DNA from: an uncultured Prevotellaceae bacterium
Lineage (GTDB): Bacteria > Bacteroidota > Bacteroidia > Bacteroidales > Bacteroidaceae
Assembly: GCA_900318555.1 (NCBI GenBank)
Contig: ONKX01000006.1
Span: 19,368-83,367 of the forward strand
Length of the DNA stretch: 64,000 nt
Direction of reading: 5' to 3'
In this document: positions 28,737-37,112 of the stretch, piece by piece
How positions within the stretch are numbered: the first letter of the stretch is position 1
How the letters are laid out: each line of letters starts with the position of its first letter
Translations under genes and position numbers: made by a program
Notes under the pieces: model-generated
Database searches by the model: none
What the model was told of the DNA's origin: nothing
What the model saw: only the letters and a program-made list of their open reading frames with translations

Positions 28737-28792
28737 AGGGGTACTTGCCTAGGCCGTGAGAGGCCGACCCCCTTTAACAAAACAAGTAAAAA
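28737..28792 (+). promoter_or_regulatory. Candidate preQ1-I-type riboswitch
   Basis: H-type pseudoknot upstream of the queuosine genes yhhQ-queF. Stem P1 is AGGGG (28737-28741) with CCCCT (28769-28773). P2 is ACTTG (28743-28747) with CAAGT (28783-28787). An A-rich tail lies between. The order GGUACUUGC then ACCCCC then AACAAAACAAGU parallels class-I preQ1 aptamers, including the C expected to pair with preQ1. The P1 loop holds an extra GGCC-GTGAGA-GGCC hairpin. The 3' P2 strand ends 5 nt before the ATG, so ligand binding would block translation. Assigned by hand; no covariance search was run. Confidence 0.8.
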
Positions 28793-29497
28793 ATGGAACA
28801 AGAAAAAAGAAAAGTCAGTGTGCTTTTTATGCTTTTCGGCACACTGTTCTGCGTCTGCCTGATAACGGCAAACGTATTGGAAACAAAGCAATTGTCCTTC
28901 GGACCAGTGAATCTGACGGCAGGAATCATCGTGTTCCCCGTGTCGTATATCATCAACGATGTGGTGTGCGAAGTATGGGGTTATGCACGTACACGAATGC
29001 TGATATGGATGGGTTTCGCGATGAACTTCTTCTTTGTCATCATGGGAGCCATAGCGGACTGGATTCCCGGAGCACCATATTGGCATGGTGACGAGGGATT
29101 CCACGTCATTTTCGGACTGGCTCCTCGTATCGCCCTGGCGTCGTTTATCGCTTTTATCGCCGGCTCGTTTATCAATGCCTACGTGATGTCGAAGATGAAG
29201 ATTTCATCCAAGGACAGCGGGGCGTATCGTGCGAATTTCTCGGCACGTGCCATCCTGAGTACGGTATTCGGTGAACTGACGGACTCCGTCATCTTCTTCC
29301 CGTTGGCACTGGGTGGCGTGATTCCCTGGGAGGAGATGCCGTCGTTGATGATTTCACAGGTGACGCTGAAGACACTGTACGAAATCGTAGTGCTGCCAGT
29401 GACTATCCGTGTGGTGGAATACACGAAGAAGCGCGACCATGAGGATGTGTACGACGAGGACATTAACTATAACATCTTTAATATTTTGAAAATATGA
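28793..29497 (+). CDS. yhhQ: Queuosine precursor transporter (YhhQ/VUT family)
   Basis: A 234-residue inner-membrane protein with about six to seven transmembrane helices, including [21 protein letters not shown], typical of the ECF-like QPTR/YhhQ family that imports preQ0 or preQ1. It lies directly behind the riboswitch candidate and overlaps queF by 4 nt (ATGA). With queF but no queCDE nearby, the cell may rely partly on salvage of preQ0; genes elsewhere cannot be excluded. Confidence 0.92.
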   Translation: MEQEKRKVSVLFMLFGTLFCVCLITANVLETKQLSFGPVNLTAGIIVFPVSYIINDVVCEVWGYARTRMLIWMGFAMNFFFVIMGAIADWIPGAPYWHGDEGFHVIFGLAPRIALASFIAFIAGSFINAYVMSKMKISSKDSGAYRANFSARAILSTVFGELTDSVIFFPLALGGVIPWEEMPSLMISQVTLKTLYEIVVLPVTIRVVEYTKKRDHEDVYDEDINYNIFNILKI

Positions 29498-29961
29498 ACA
29501 GAGAAAACGAGGGCCTGCAACAGTTGGGCCGCAAGACAGAATACAAGATGACGTATGCTCCGGAAGTGCTGGAGACGTTTGAGAACAAGCATAAGGACAA
29601 CGATTATTGGGTGCAGTTCAACTGCCCGGAATTTACGTCGTTGTGTCCTATTACCGGTCAGCCGGACTTCGCAGAAATCAAGATTGCATACATTCCCGGT
29701 GAACGCATGGTGGAGTCGAAGAGTCTGAAGCTTTACCTGTTTTCGTTCCGTAACCACGGTGATTTTCATGAGGACTGCGTGAACATCATCATGAAGGACT
29801 TGGTGAAGCTCATGCAACCGAAGTATATCGAGGTGGTAGGACTGTTTACTCCCCGTGGCGGCATCTCAATCTATCCGTATGCCAACTACGGACAGCCGGG
29901 CACAAAGTACGAAAAAATGGCCGAAGAACGCCTGCTGAACCGGGAAATGGTTAAAGGTTAA
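29494..29961 (+). CDS. queF: NADPH-dependent 7-cyano-7-deazaguanine reductase
   Basis: A 155-residue T-fold enzyme reducing preQ0 to preQ1 in queuosine biosynthesis. The catalytic Cys51 and Asp58 lie in [13 protein letters not shown], followed by [13 protein letters not shown] and the [10 protein letters not shown] block. This is the short, single-domain QueF type. The C-terminal MVKG and stop codon are part of a GGTTAAC heptamer array. Confidence 0.95.
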   Translation: MNRENEGLQQLGRKTEYKMTYAPEVLETFENKHKDNDYWVQFNCPEFTSLCPITGQPDFAEIKIAYIPGERMVESKSLKLYLFSFRNHGDFHEDCVNIIMKDLVKLMQPKYIEVVGLFTPRGGISIYPYANYGQPGTKYEKMAEERLLNREMVKG

Positions 29962-29983
29962 CGGTTAGAGGTTAACGGTTATT
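29949..29983 (+). repeat. Heptamer array GGTTAAC (5 units)
   Basis: GGTTAAA, GGTTAAC, GGTTAGA, GGTTAAC, GGTTATT in exact register. The queF stop is inside the first two units and the array ends 5 nt before the gph ATG. Confidence 0.82.
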
Positions 29984-29988
29984 GTATC

Positions 29989-30627
29989 ATGTCGTACGAT
30001 ACCTACATATTTGATTTGGACGGGACGCTGCTGGATACCTTGCAGGACTTGGCAACCAGCGTGAACTATGCCTTGCGCCAACACCACATGCCGGAACATT
30101 CGATAGATGACGTTCGAAGGTTTGTGGGCAATGGCGTGCGACGACTGATGGAACGTGCGGTACCCGAAGGAGCGGCAAATCCGGCATTCGAAGCGGCTTT
30201 TGCCACGTTCCGCGAATACTATATGGAACACTCGCTGGATACTACACGGCCGTACGACGGCATTCCGGAACTGATCCACGAACTGAAAGAGCGTGGATGC
30301 CGGATGGCGGTGGTGAGCAACAAGATGATGGCTGCGACACAGGAATTGGTACACCACTTCTTTCCGGAGATTGAGGTGGCCATCGGTGAACATGAGGCCG
30401 AGGGCATCCGTAAAAAGCCCGCACCGGATACGGTGTTTGCCGCGATGAGGCAGTTAGGGCAGGGGAGTGCAGTGTATGTGGGTGACAGTGATGTGGACCT
30501 TGCAACGGCACGGAACAGCGGCCTGCCGTGCATCAGTGTGCTATGGGGCTTCCGCGACCGTGAATTCCTGTTGGCGCACGGTGCCACGACATTCGTAGAA
30601 CGACCAATGGATATACTTGACATTTAA
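29989..30627 (+). CDS. gph: HAD-family phosphoglycolate phosphatase-like hydrolase
   Basis: A 212-residue cytoplasmic HAD phosphatase. Motif I FDLDGTLLDT has nucleophile Asp9 and Asp11, motif II is VVSNK, and motif III/IV is KPAPDTV with YVGDSDVDLATA. Length and a cap domain between motifs I and II fit Gph/PGPase. It probably hydrolyses 2-phosphoglycolate or a similar small phosphate ester; HAD specificity is hard to call from sequence. Confidence 0.87.
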   Translation: MSYDTYIFDLDGTLLDTLQDLATSVNYALRQHHMPEHSIDDVRRFVGNGVRRLMERAVPEGAANPAFEAAFATFREYYMEHSLDTTRPYDGIPELIHELKERGCRMAVVSNKMMAATQELVHHFFPEIEVAIGEHEAEGIRKKPAPDTVFAAMRQLGQGSAVYVGDSDVDLATARNSGLPCISVLWGFRDREFLLAHGATTFVERPMDILDI

Positions 30628-30632
30628 TTTAG

Positions 30633-31199
30633 ATGAACACGAAATTTTCAAAAATTTTTTTATTTTTGTTCCTACACGTGGCAGTTGGGGCTACGGCGCA
30701 GCCTGCCGGTGTACAGCTCGACACACTGACGGTGAAACATATTGATTTCCAAGGCCGTACGCAGGAGGGGATTATCATCTGCAACCATATCATTGCCGAC
30801 GACCTGCGTGCCATCTTCGAACAACTCTACAAGGAGAAATATCCCATTGAACGCATCCGTCCCATCTCGGAATATGGTGACGACGACGAACGTTCGATGC
30901 GTGCCAACAATACGTCGTGCTACTGTTACCGTGTGGTGGAAGGCAGCACCAAACTGTCGAAGCACGCACGGGGAATGGCCATTGACATCAATCCGCTGTA
31001 TAATCCCTGTGTACGCCGGAAGAAGGATGGTACACTGCTTATCCAACCCGAAACCGGCAAGCCGTATGTGGACAGGAAAAAGCTGTTCCGCTATAAAATC
31101 AGCCGTAGCGACTTGTGTTATAGGCTGTTTACCCGATATGGTTTCCGTTGGGGCGGTGACTGGCGCTCGCTGAAGGACTATCAGCATTTTGAGAAGTAA
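30633..31199 (+). CDS. Secreted M15-family metallopeptidase
   Basis: A 188-residue exported peptidase with signal peptide ending GATAQ. The Zn site is seen in SKHARGMAIDINP (His and Asp ligands) and YQHFEK (second His), with WGGDW before it, as in M15 L-Ala-D-Glu or D-Ala-D-Ala peptidases. It probably trims peptidoglycan peptides in the periplasm. It starts 5 nt after the gph stop, so the two are co-transcribed. Confidence 0.87.
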   Translation: MNTKFSKIFLFLFLHVAVGATAQPAGVQLDTLTVKHIDFQGRTQEGIIICNHIIADDLRAIFEQLYKEKYPIERIRPISEYGDDDERSMRANNTSCYCYRVVEGSTKLSKHARGMAIDINPLYNPCVRRKKDGTLLIQPETGKPYVDRKKLFRYKISRSDLCYRLFTRYGFRWGGDWRSLKDYQHFEK

Positions 31200-31227
31200 G
31201 AAGGCAGAAGTCAGAGGTAAGAAGTAT
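31193..31227 (+). repeat. Heptamer array GAAGTAA (5 units)
   Basis: GAAGTAA, GAAGGCA, GAAGTCA, GAGGTAA, GAAGTAT in register. The first unit contains the stop codon of the M15 gene. Confidence 0.78.
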
Positions 31228-31235
31228 TTTTAGGG

Positions 31236-31274
31236 GCAAAGTGCAAATAAATCGAAAATTATTTTGCACTTTGC
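31236..31274 (+). terminator. Stem-loop between the M15 and OadA-like genes
   Basis: GCAAAGTGCAAA at 31236 pairs with TTTGCACTTTGC ending 31274, about 15 bp with one bulge, followed by GCTTTTATT. It may end the M15 transcript. It overlaps the -33 box of the next promoter, so it may also be regulatory. Confidence 0.5.
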
Positions 31275-31293
31275 GCTTTTATTCGTAATTTTG
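31263..31293 (+). promoter_or_regulatory. Promoter of the OadA-like gene
   Basis: TTTG (31263-31266), a 19-nt spacer and TAATTTTG (31286-31293) match the Bacteroidetes consensus. Confidence 0.7.
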
Positions 31294-31328
31294 CAGAAAT
31301 ATCGAATAATTAAGCCTTTTATCACATT

Positions 31329-33101
31329 ATGAAGAAAAAGATTAAGTTTAGTCTCGTGTACCGCGACATGTGGCAGTCGTCAGGTAAATTCCAGCCTCGT
31401 AAGGACCAGTTGGAGCGCATTGCCCCAGTGATTATCGATATGGGTTGCTTTGCCCGTGTGGAAACCAACGGTGGTGCCTTCGAACAGGTGAACCTCATGG
31501 CTGGCGAGAACCCCAACTTGGCCGTACGTGCCTTCTGTAAGCCCTTCAACGAGGTGGGCATCCAGACCCACATGTTGGATCGTGGCTTGAACGCCCTGCG
31601 TATGTATCCCGTTCCCGACGATGTTCGTGAACTGATGTATAAGGTCAAGAAAGCCCAGGGTGTGGACATTCCCCGTATTTTCTGCGGTCTGAACGACACG
31701 CGTAATATCATCCCCTCTATCAAGTGGGCCAAGGCTGCAGGCATGATTCCACAGGCTACGCTGTGTATCACCACCAGCCCCGTGCATACCGTTGAGTATT
31801 ACTCAAACATTGCCGACGAGGTGATTGCTGCCGGTGCCGAGGAAATCTGCTTGAAGGATATGGCTGGTATTGGTCAGCCCGCCCTGCTCGGTGCCCTGAC
31901 GAAGGCCATCAAGACCAAGCACCCCGACATCATCATCCAGTATCACGGCCACTCTGGTCCAGGACTGTCGATGGCTTCTATCCTCGAGGTTTGTAACAAT
32001 GGTGCCGACATCATCGATACGGCCATTGAACCATTGAGCTGGGGTAAGGTACATCCCGATATCATCTCCGTCCAGTCGATGCTGAAGAACGAAGGTTTCG
32101 AGGTGGCAGATATCAATATGAACGCCTACATGCAGGCACGTTCGCTGACTCAGGAGTTTGTGGACGACTGGCTGGGTTATTTCATCAATCCTGCTAACAA
32201 ACACATGTCAAGTCTGTTGCTCGGCAGTGGTCTGCCTGGTGGCATGATGGGTTCGATGATGGCTGACCTCGGTCCTATCCAGACGATGATTAACAAACTG
32301 CGTGAGAAGAAGGGCGAGCCCACACTCTCGATGGACGACATGCTGGTGAAGCTGTTCAACGAGGTAGAGTACGTATGGCCGAAGGTGGGTTATCCCCCAC
32401 TGGTTACGCCGTTCTCGCAGTACACGAAGAATATTGCGCTGATGAACCTGCTGACCATCGAACAGGGCAAGGGCCGTTATGTCATGATGGACGATGCCAT
32501 CTGGGGTATGATTCTCGGCAAGAGCGGCAAGGTGCCTGGAACCATCGATCCCGAGTTCATCGAACTGGCCAAGAAGCAGAAGCGCGAATTTACCACCGCC
32601 GATCCTCACACCCTCATTCCCAATGCCCTCGACGGCTTCAAGAAGGAGATGGACGAGAACGGCTGGGACTACGGTCAGGACAACGAAGAACTCTTCGAGC
32701 TCGCGATGCACCCCGAACAGTATCGTCCGTTCCGCAGTGGTCAGGCTAAGAAACAGCTTTTGGCTGATATCCAGAAGGCGAAGGACGCGAAGCTCGGTTC
32801 AAAGCTGAGCCCCGCCGAGATTGCTGCCTTCAAGCATGCAAAGGCCGATCCCATCACCGCTCCTGTTGCCGGACAGGTCTATTACGAATTCTCTGGCGAA
32901 GGTGCCTGCGAACCGTGCCTCGAACCGTTCATCGGTCAGAAATACAAGGAAGGCGACACCTACTGCTACATCCAGGCTCCTTGGGGCGAGATTGTTCCCA
33001 TTCCCGCCTGCCTTGGTGGTAAACTCGTTGAGGTAGCTGCCAAGCAGGGTGCCAAGGTGCGCCGTGGCGACAACCTCGGCTGGATTGAGAGAGAAGGTTA
33101 A
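31329..33101 (+). CDS. Oxaloacetate decarboxylase alpha / pyruvate carboxylase B-like carboxyltransferase without biotinyl lysine
   Basis: A 590-residue cytoplasmic protein. The N-terminal carboxyltransferase TIM barrel has metal ligands Asp13, His206 and His208 (HGHSG) and the reactive Lys176 in CLKDMAG. A conserved PYC/OADA domain follows. The C terminus (about 506-590) has the shape of a biotinyl domain (ITAPVAGQV, KEGDTYCYI), but the usual EAMKM reads QAPWG at 549-553, so there is no lysine to carry biotin. It may use a separate biotin carrier, or the domain may be only structural. No beta or gamma decarboxylase subunit is nearby. The gene has its own promoter; pyruvate/oxaloacetate chemistry is inferred. 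Confidence 0.82.
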   Translation: MKKKIKFSLVYRDMWQSSGKFQPRKDQLERIAPVIIDMGCFARVETNGGAFEQVNLMAGENPNLAVRAFCKPFNEVGIQTHMLDRGLNALRMYPVPDDVRELMYKVKKAQGVDIPRIFCGLNDTRNIIPSIKWAKAAGMIPQATLCITTSPVHTVEYYSNIADEVIAAGAEEICLKDMAGIGQPALLGALTKAIKTKHPDIIIQYHGHSGPGLSMASILEVCNNGADIIDTAIEPLSWGKVHPDIISVQSMLKNEGFEVADINMNAYMQARSLTQEFVDDWLGYFINPANKHMSSLLLGSGLPGGMMGSMMADLGPIQTMINKLREKKGEPTLSMDDMLVKLFNEVEYVWPKVGYPPLVTPFSQYTKNIALMNLLTIEQGKGRYVMMDDAIWGMILGKSGKVPGTIDPEFIELAKKQKREFTTADPHTLIPNALDGFKKEMDENGWDYGQDNEELFELAMHPEQYRPFRSGQAKKQLLADIQKAKDAKLGSKLSPAEIAAFKHAKADPITAPVAGQVYYEFSGEGACEPCLEPFIGQKYKEGDTYCYIQAPWGEIVPIPACLGGKLVEVAAKQGAKVRRGDNLGWIEREG

Positions 33102-33130
33102 TGGTTAACGGTTAGTGGTTAATGGTTATG
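33096..33130 (+). repeat. Heptamer array GGTTAAT (5 units) filling a gene junction
   Basis: GGTTAAT, GGTTAAC, GGTTAGT, GGTTAAT, GGTTATG in register. It contains the stop codon of the OadA-like gene and both possible start codons of the HD gene. Confidence 0.85.
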
Positions 33131-33664
33131 GATTATCAAGCCATTATCGATAAGTATTACCCTGCGGACGACGAGCTCCGCAGGGTATTATTGCAACATT
33201 CACGGCAGGTGGCTGACCGCTGTCTGCTGATTGCACGGACGCATCGGGAACTGCCCATCGATGTGCAGTTCTTGGAGGAAGCAGCCATGCTGCACGACAT
33301 CGGCATCTTCCGCTGTAATGCCCCCAGCATCTGTTGTAACGGTACGGAACCATATATCCGTCACGGGGTCATCGGTGGCGAGATACTGCGTCAGGAGGGT
33401 TTTCCCCGTCATGCCCGTGTGGCCGAGCGACATACGGGAACGGGACTGACGCTGCAACAGATAGAACGCCAGCAACTGCCCCTGCCGCACGAGGATTTTA
33501 CCCCTGAGACGCTGGAGGAACAAATCGTCTGCTATGCCGATAAGTTCTATTCCAAGTCTCGAATGGAACGTGTGCTGACCGTCGCCGAGGCAGCCCAGTC
33601 GTTAGAGAAGTTCGGCCACGAAGGTGTACTGAAGTTCCTCGAATGGTCGCGAATGTTCGAGTGA
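33128..33664 (+). CDS. HD-domain hydrolase
   Basis: A 178-residue HD-superfamily protein. Metal-site residues are seen as LLQHSRQVAD, AAMLHDIGIF, YIRHGVIGGEIL, ERHTG and CYADKFYSKS. HD proteins of this size are metal-dependent phosphohydrolases, often on nucleotides; the substrate is unknown. Start is taken as ATG 33128 (MDYQAIIDKYYP); an in-frame ATG at 33122 adds two residues. It follows the OadA-like gene across a heptamer array. Confidence 0.85.
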   Translation: MDYQAIIDKYYPADDELRRVLLQHSRQVADRCLLIARTHRELPIDVQFLEEAAMLHDIGIFRCNAPSICCNGTEPYIRHGVIGGEILRQEGFPRHARVAERHTGTGLTLQQIERQQLPLPHEDFTPETLEEQIVCYADKFYSKSRMERVLTVAEAAQSLEKFGHEGVLKFLEWSRMFE

Positions 33665-33787
33665 CAAAGTGCAACTTTTCTGCAAAAAAATACCTCAAAA
33701 TGGTGGCAAGAATGTGACATTTCGTAATTTCTTGCACAATTTTGTGATTTTTTTATAAATTTATTCGTTTTTTAGAAAACTATCCAT

Positions 33788-33795
33788 TACCTTTG
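33788..33795 (+). promoter_or_regulatory. -7 promoter box of the second SusCD operon
   Basis: TACCTTTG (TAnnTTTG), giving a leader of about 100 nt before the SusC ATG. No -33 TTTG at standard spacing, as for the first SusC operon. Confidence 0.65.
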
Positions 33796-33902
33796 CACGG
33801 TCTTAGCTTAAAAAAGTTTAAAACCGAGTAAGGACAGATTGTATATATTAACGTACACGTACATATTTTAATTAATTATTTATAAAAAAACGAGAGAGAT
33901 TT

Positions 33903-36900
33903 ATGAAACAAAGATTAACAATGATTCTGGCCAGCATGTTCCTCATGGTAGGAGTGGCTCTGGCCCAGACTAAGGTTAACGGTACCGTTACCTCTCAGGA
34001 AGACGGACAGCCCGTCATCGGCGCTTCCGTACTCGTTGTAGGTACACAGGTTGGTACCGTAACGGACGCTAATGGTAAGTTCTCGCTGACATGTCCTGCT
34101 GGCAAGAACGTACTGCGTATTACCTATATAGGTATGGAGCCTATCGAGGTAAGTGCCCGTCCTAACATGCGTATCGTGCTGACTAATGACCAGACAGCCC
34201 TCGACGAGGTGCTCGTTGTGGCTTATGGTACAGCCAAGAAGTCGTCGTTCACCGGTTCTGCCGAGAGCGTAGGTAGCGACAAATTGGAGCTTCGTCCTAT
34301 CACCAACGTAGCTAAGGGACTTGAAGGTCAGGTAAGTGGTGTGCAGATGACTTCTGCCAGTGGTCAGCCTGGTTCGTCTCCCAGCATCCGCATTCGTGGT
34401 TATGGATCTGTGAACGCTTCGTCAGCTCCTCTGTACGTGGTTGATGGTGTTCCTTATGATGGTGATATTAGTTCATTGAATCCTTCTGATATTGAGTCGA
34501 TGACCGTCCTGAAGGATGCTTCTGCAGGTGCTCTGTATGGTGCCCGTGGTGCTAATGGTGTTATCATGATTACTACCAAAAGAGGTAAGGAAGGTAGACC
34601 TCAAGTGACTTGGCGTTCTACTGTCGGTTGGTCTAACCGTGCAATCCCTGAGTACGATTTGGTAAATCAGCGGGAATATGTCCAGCTGACCTACGAGGGA
34701 CTGCGCAACGGTTTTATCTATGACAACGGTATGTCGTGGGCTGACGCTGAGGCTGCTGCCCGTGCTGCATTAGGTAGTAATCTGGGTGGTGAGCACTACA
34801 ATCCGTTCAAGAACTACACGTGGGATACAATTATTGATCCCGCTACTGGTCAGGTTCGTGCTGACGCTCAGTCTGCATGGGACGAGAACTGGATGGAGTC
34901 TATCAAGAACAATAATGCTTTCCGTCATGAGCACCAGTTGTCAGTAAACGGTGGTACGGACCGTACTAAGTATTTGCTTTCATTGGGCTATGTAAATGAG
35001 GATGGTATTCTGAAGACTACCAATTTCCAGCGTTACAATGCCCGTGCCAATGTGGAGACTCAGGTGACCAATTGGTTCAAGATGAATGCCAATGTTTCAC
35101 TGGCTCACTCGAAGACCAACCAGAACGACTACGATGGTACTTCTACCTCAAACGTATGGTATACCGCACAGTTCATTTCTCCTTTGTTCCCTACCTATAT
35201 GAAGGATTTGAAGGGTAACGACCTGCTCGATGGTGACGGAAACCGTCAGTTGGACTATGGTGACAACGAGGAACTCGGTCTGCGTTATGGTAATGTCAGT
35301 GACTTTAACGCTCTGGGTGGTCTTGTTGATGATGCCGGTGAGAATCTGCGCGATATTGCTGGTCTGCGTACTGGTTTCGTACTGGGTACAGATGACGCTT
35401 CTGCTGGCATCCTGCAGGGCGTGAAATTTGCAGTTAATTTCGGTCTGGACTATCAGACTCGGAACCGTATGCGCTACATGAACATGTATCATGGAAACCA
35501 AGCTAAGTCTGGTGGTTTGATTCAGAAGTACAACTATCGTACTCAGAGCTATACCTTCAACCAGTTGCTCACTTGGAATCGTTCCTTCGATCTTCATAAC
35601 TTCGATGTCATGCTTGGTCATGAGTTCTATGCTTACAACTACAAGTATCTGACCGCTGGTCGTACCAATCTGGTAGATGGTATCTACGAACTGGCACCTG
35701 CAGCAAACATGTATGAGGCAGATTCTTACTCTATTGATTATCGAATCAACTCATTCATGGGTCGTATTAATTACAACTACGCTGACAAATATTATTTCTC
35801 CGCTTCTCTGCGTGCTGACCAGTCGTCGCGTTTCTATAAGGATAACTGGACTGGTACGTTCTGGTCATTGGGTGCCAACTGGCGTATCTCTCAGGAGAAC
35901 TTCATGAAGGACATCAAGTGGATTAACAATCTGTCGTTTAAGGCCAGCTATGGTCAGCAGGGTAACGATGACCTGCGCGATCAGGATGGTTATTCTATCT
36001 ACTATGCTTGGCAGAGCTTGTATGAGTTGGGATGGAACAACGCCAATAATATCGGTGCTGTCATCAAGACGCTGGAGACCAAGGATGTGTCTTGGGAGAA
36101 AAACAGCAACTTCAACATTGGTTTGGAAGGTACTTTGTTCGACCACATGCTGCGTTTCAGTGTTGAGTACTACTATAAGAAGACTACCGATATGTTGCTG
36201 AACTATCCGTTGCCTTTGTCTACTGGTTTCACTGGTTACAATGCTAACGTAGGTAATCTGCGTAATACGGGTGTTGAGATGGAGTTGACCGTATCTCCGA
36301 TCAAGTCTAAGGATCTCCACTGGGATATTACTTTGATGGGTTCTACCGTCAGCAACAAGGTGACGAAACTGACCCAGCAGAGCCCTGAAATCGTAAATGG
36401 CATACGTGTTATCAAGGAGGGCTATCCTTTGAACACCTTCTACATGTCTAAGTCGGCTGGTGTTGACCCTGCAACGGGTGCACAGCTTTACTGGGCTTAC
36501 GAGAAGGATGATAATGGTGATATGATTCCTGGTACTGAGTATATCACTGATGACTATTCTACAGCTGTTAACAGCAAGTACTATCTGGGCAGCCGTATTC
36601 CTGATCTCTATGGTAGCATTAGCACGAACCTGAACTATAAGGGCTTCGATTTCTCTCTCCTCACCACTTACAGTATTGGTGGTAAGGTATATGACGGCAT
36701 TTATAGAGGAGCTATGGAGGTGACCTATCTGAGCAGCACATGGCATTCACACGCACTGCGTCGTTGGCAGAAGCCTGGTGATGTGACTGACGTTCCACGT
36801 ATTGAGATTGGTCAGTCGTATGCCACTAATGACCGATTCCTGATTGACGCTTCTTATTTTGCTATCAAGAACATTACACTGGGTTACAACCTGCCTCGCC

Positions 36901-37073
36901 AGATTGTCAGCAAGGCTGGTCTGCAGAACGTACGTGTGTTCACCTCTGTTGACAACCTGAAGCTTTGGAGCCACCTCAATGGTATGGATCCTCAGTACAG
37001 TTTCACTGGTGGTACAGACTACGACTATGTACCCAACAAGACTTGGAGTATCGGTTTAGAGGTTAAGTTCTAA
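33903..37073 (+). CDS. SusC/RagA TonB-dependent receptor
   Basis: A 1056-residue outer-membrane importer. It has a signal peptide (about 1-21, ending VALAQ), a carboxypeptidase-regulatory-like domain (about 25-95), a TonB-box-like EVLVVAYG at 102-109, a plug (YVVDGVPYDGD; VLKDASAGALYGARGANGV) and a barrel. Its SusD and a lipoprotein follow in one operon that ends with a strong terminator and has no enzymes. The cargo is therefore unknown and could be a glycan or peptide whose degrading enzymes are encoded elsewhere. Confidence 0.94.
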   Translation: MKQRLTMILASMFLMVGVALAQTKVNGTVTSQEDGQPVIGASVLVVGTQVGTVTDANGKFSLTCPAGKNVLRITYIGMEPIEVSARPNMRIVLTNDQTALDEVLVVAYGTAKKSSFTGSAESVGSDKLELRPITNVAKGLEGQVSGVQMTSASGQPGSSPSIRIRGYGSVNASSAPLYVVDGVPYDGDISSLNPSDIESMTVLKDASAGALYGARGANGVIMITTKRGKEGRPQVTWRSTVGWSNRAIPEYDLVNQREYVQLTYEGLRNGFIYDNGMSWADAEAAARAALGSNLGGEHYNPFKNYTWDTIIDPATGQVRADAQSAWDENWMESIKNNNAFRHEHQLSVNGGTDRTKYLLSLGYVNEDGILKTTNFQRYNARANVETQVTNWFKMNANVSLAHSKTNQNDYDGTSTSNVWYTAQFISPLFPTYMKDLKGNDLLDGDGNRQLDYGDNEELGLRYGNVSDFNALGGLVDDAGENLRDIAGLRTGFVLGTDDASAGILQGVKFAVNFGLDYQTRNRMRYMNMYHGNQAKSGGLIQKYNYRTQSYTFNQLLTWNRSFDLHNFDVMLGHEFYAYNYKYLTAGRTNLVDGIYELAPAANMYEADSYSIDYRINSFMGRINYNYADKYYFSASLRADQSSRFYKDNWTGTFWSLGANWRISQENFMKDIKWINNLSFKASYGQQGNDDLRDQDGYSIYYAWQSLYELGWNNANNIGAVIKTLETKDVSWEKNSNFNIGLEGTLFDHMLRFSVEYYYKKTTDMLLNYPLPLSTGFTGYNANVGNLRNTGVEMELTVSPIKSKDLHWDITLMGSTVSNKVTKLTQQSPEIVNGIRVIKEGYPLNTFYMSKSAGVDPATGAQLYWAYEKDDNGDMIPGTEYITDDYSTAVNSKYYLGSRIPDLYGSISTNLNYKGFDFSLLTTYSIGGKVYDGIYRGAMEVTYLSSTWHSHALRRWQKPGDVTDVPRIEIGQSYATNDRFLIDASYFAIKNITLGYNLPRQIVSKAGLQNVRVFTSVDNLKLWSHLNGMDPQYSFTGGTDYDYVPNKTWSIGLEVKF

Positions 37074-37112
37074 TTGACAATGGTTTTGATAAAATAATAA
37101 ATAAGAAATAAT

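Noticed and set aside
35865-36746. Long minus-strand reading frame (293 codons) inside the third SusC
   Set aside because: Antisense to conserved receptor sequence, low-complexity Ile/Val/Arg composition, no promoter or family match.
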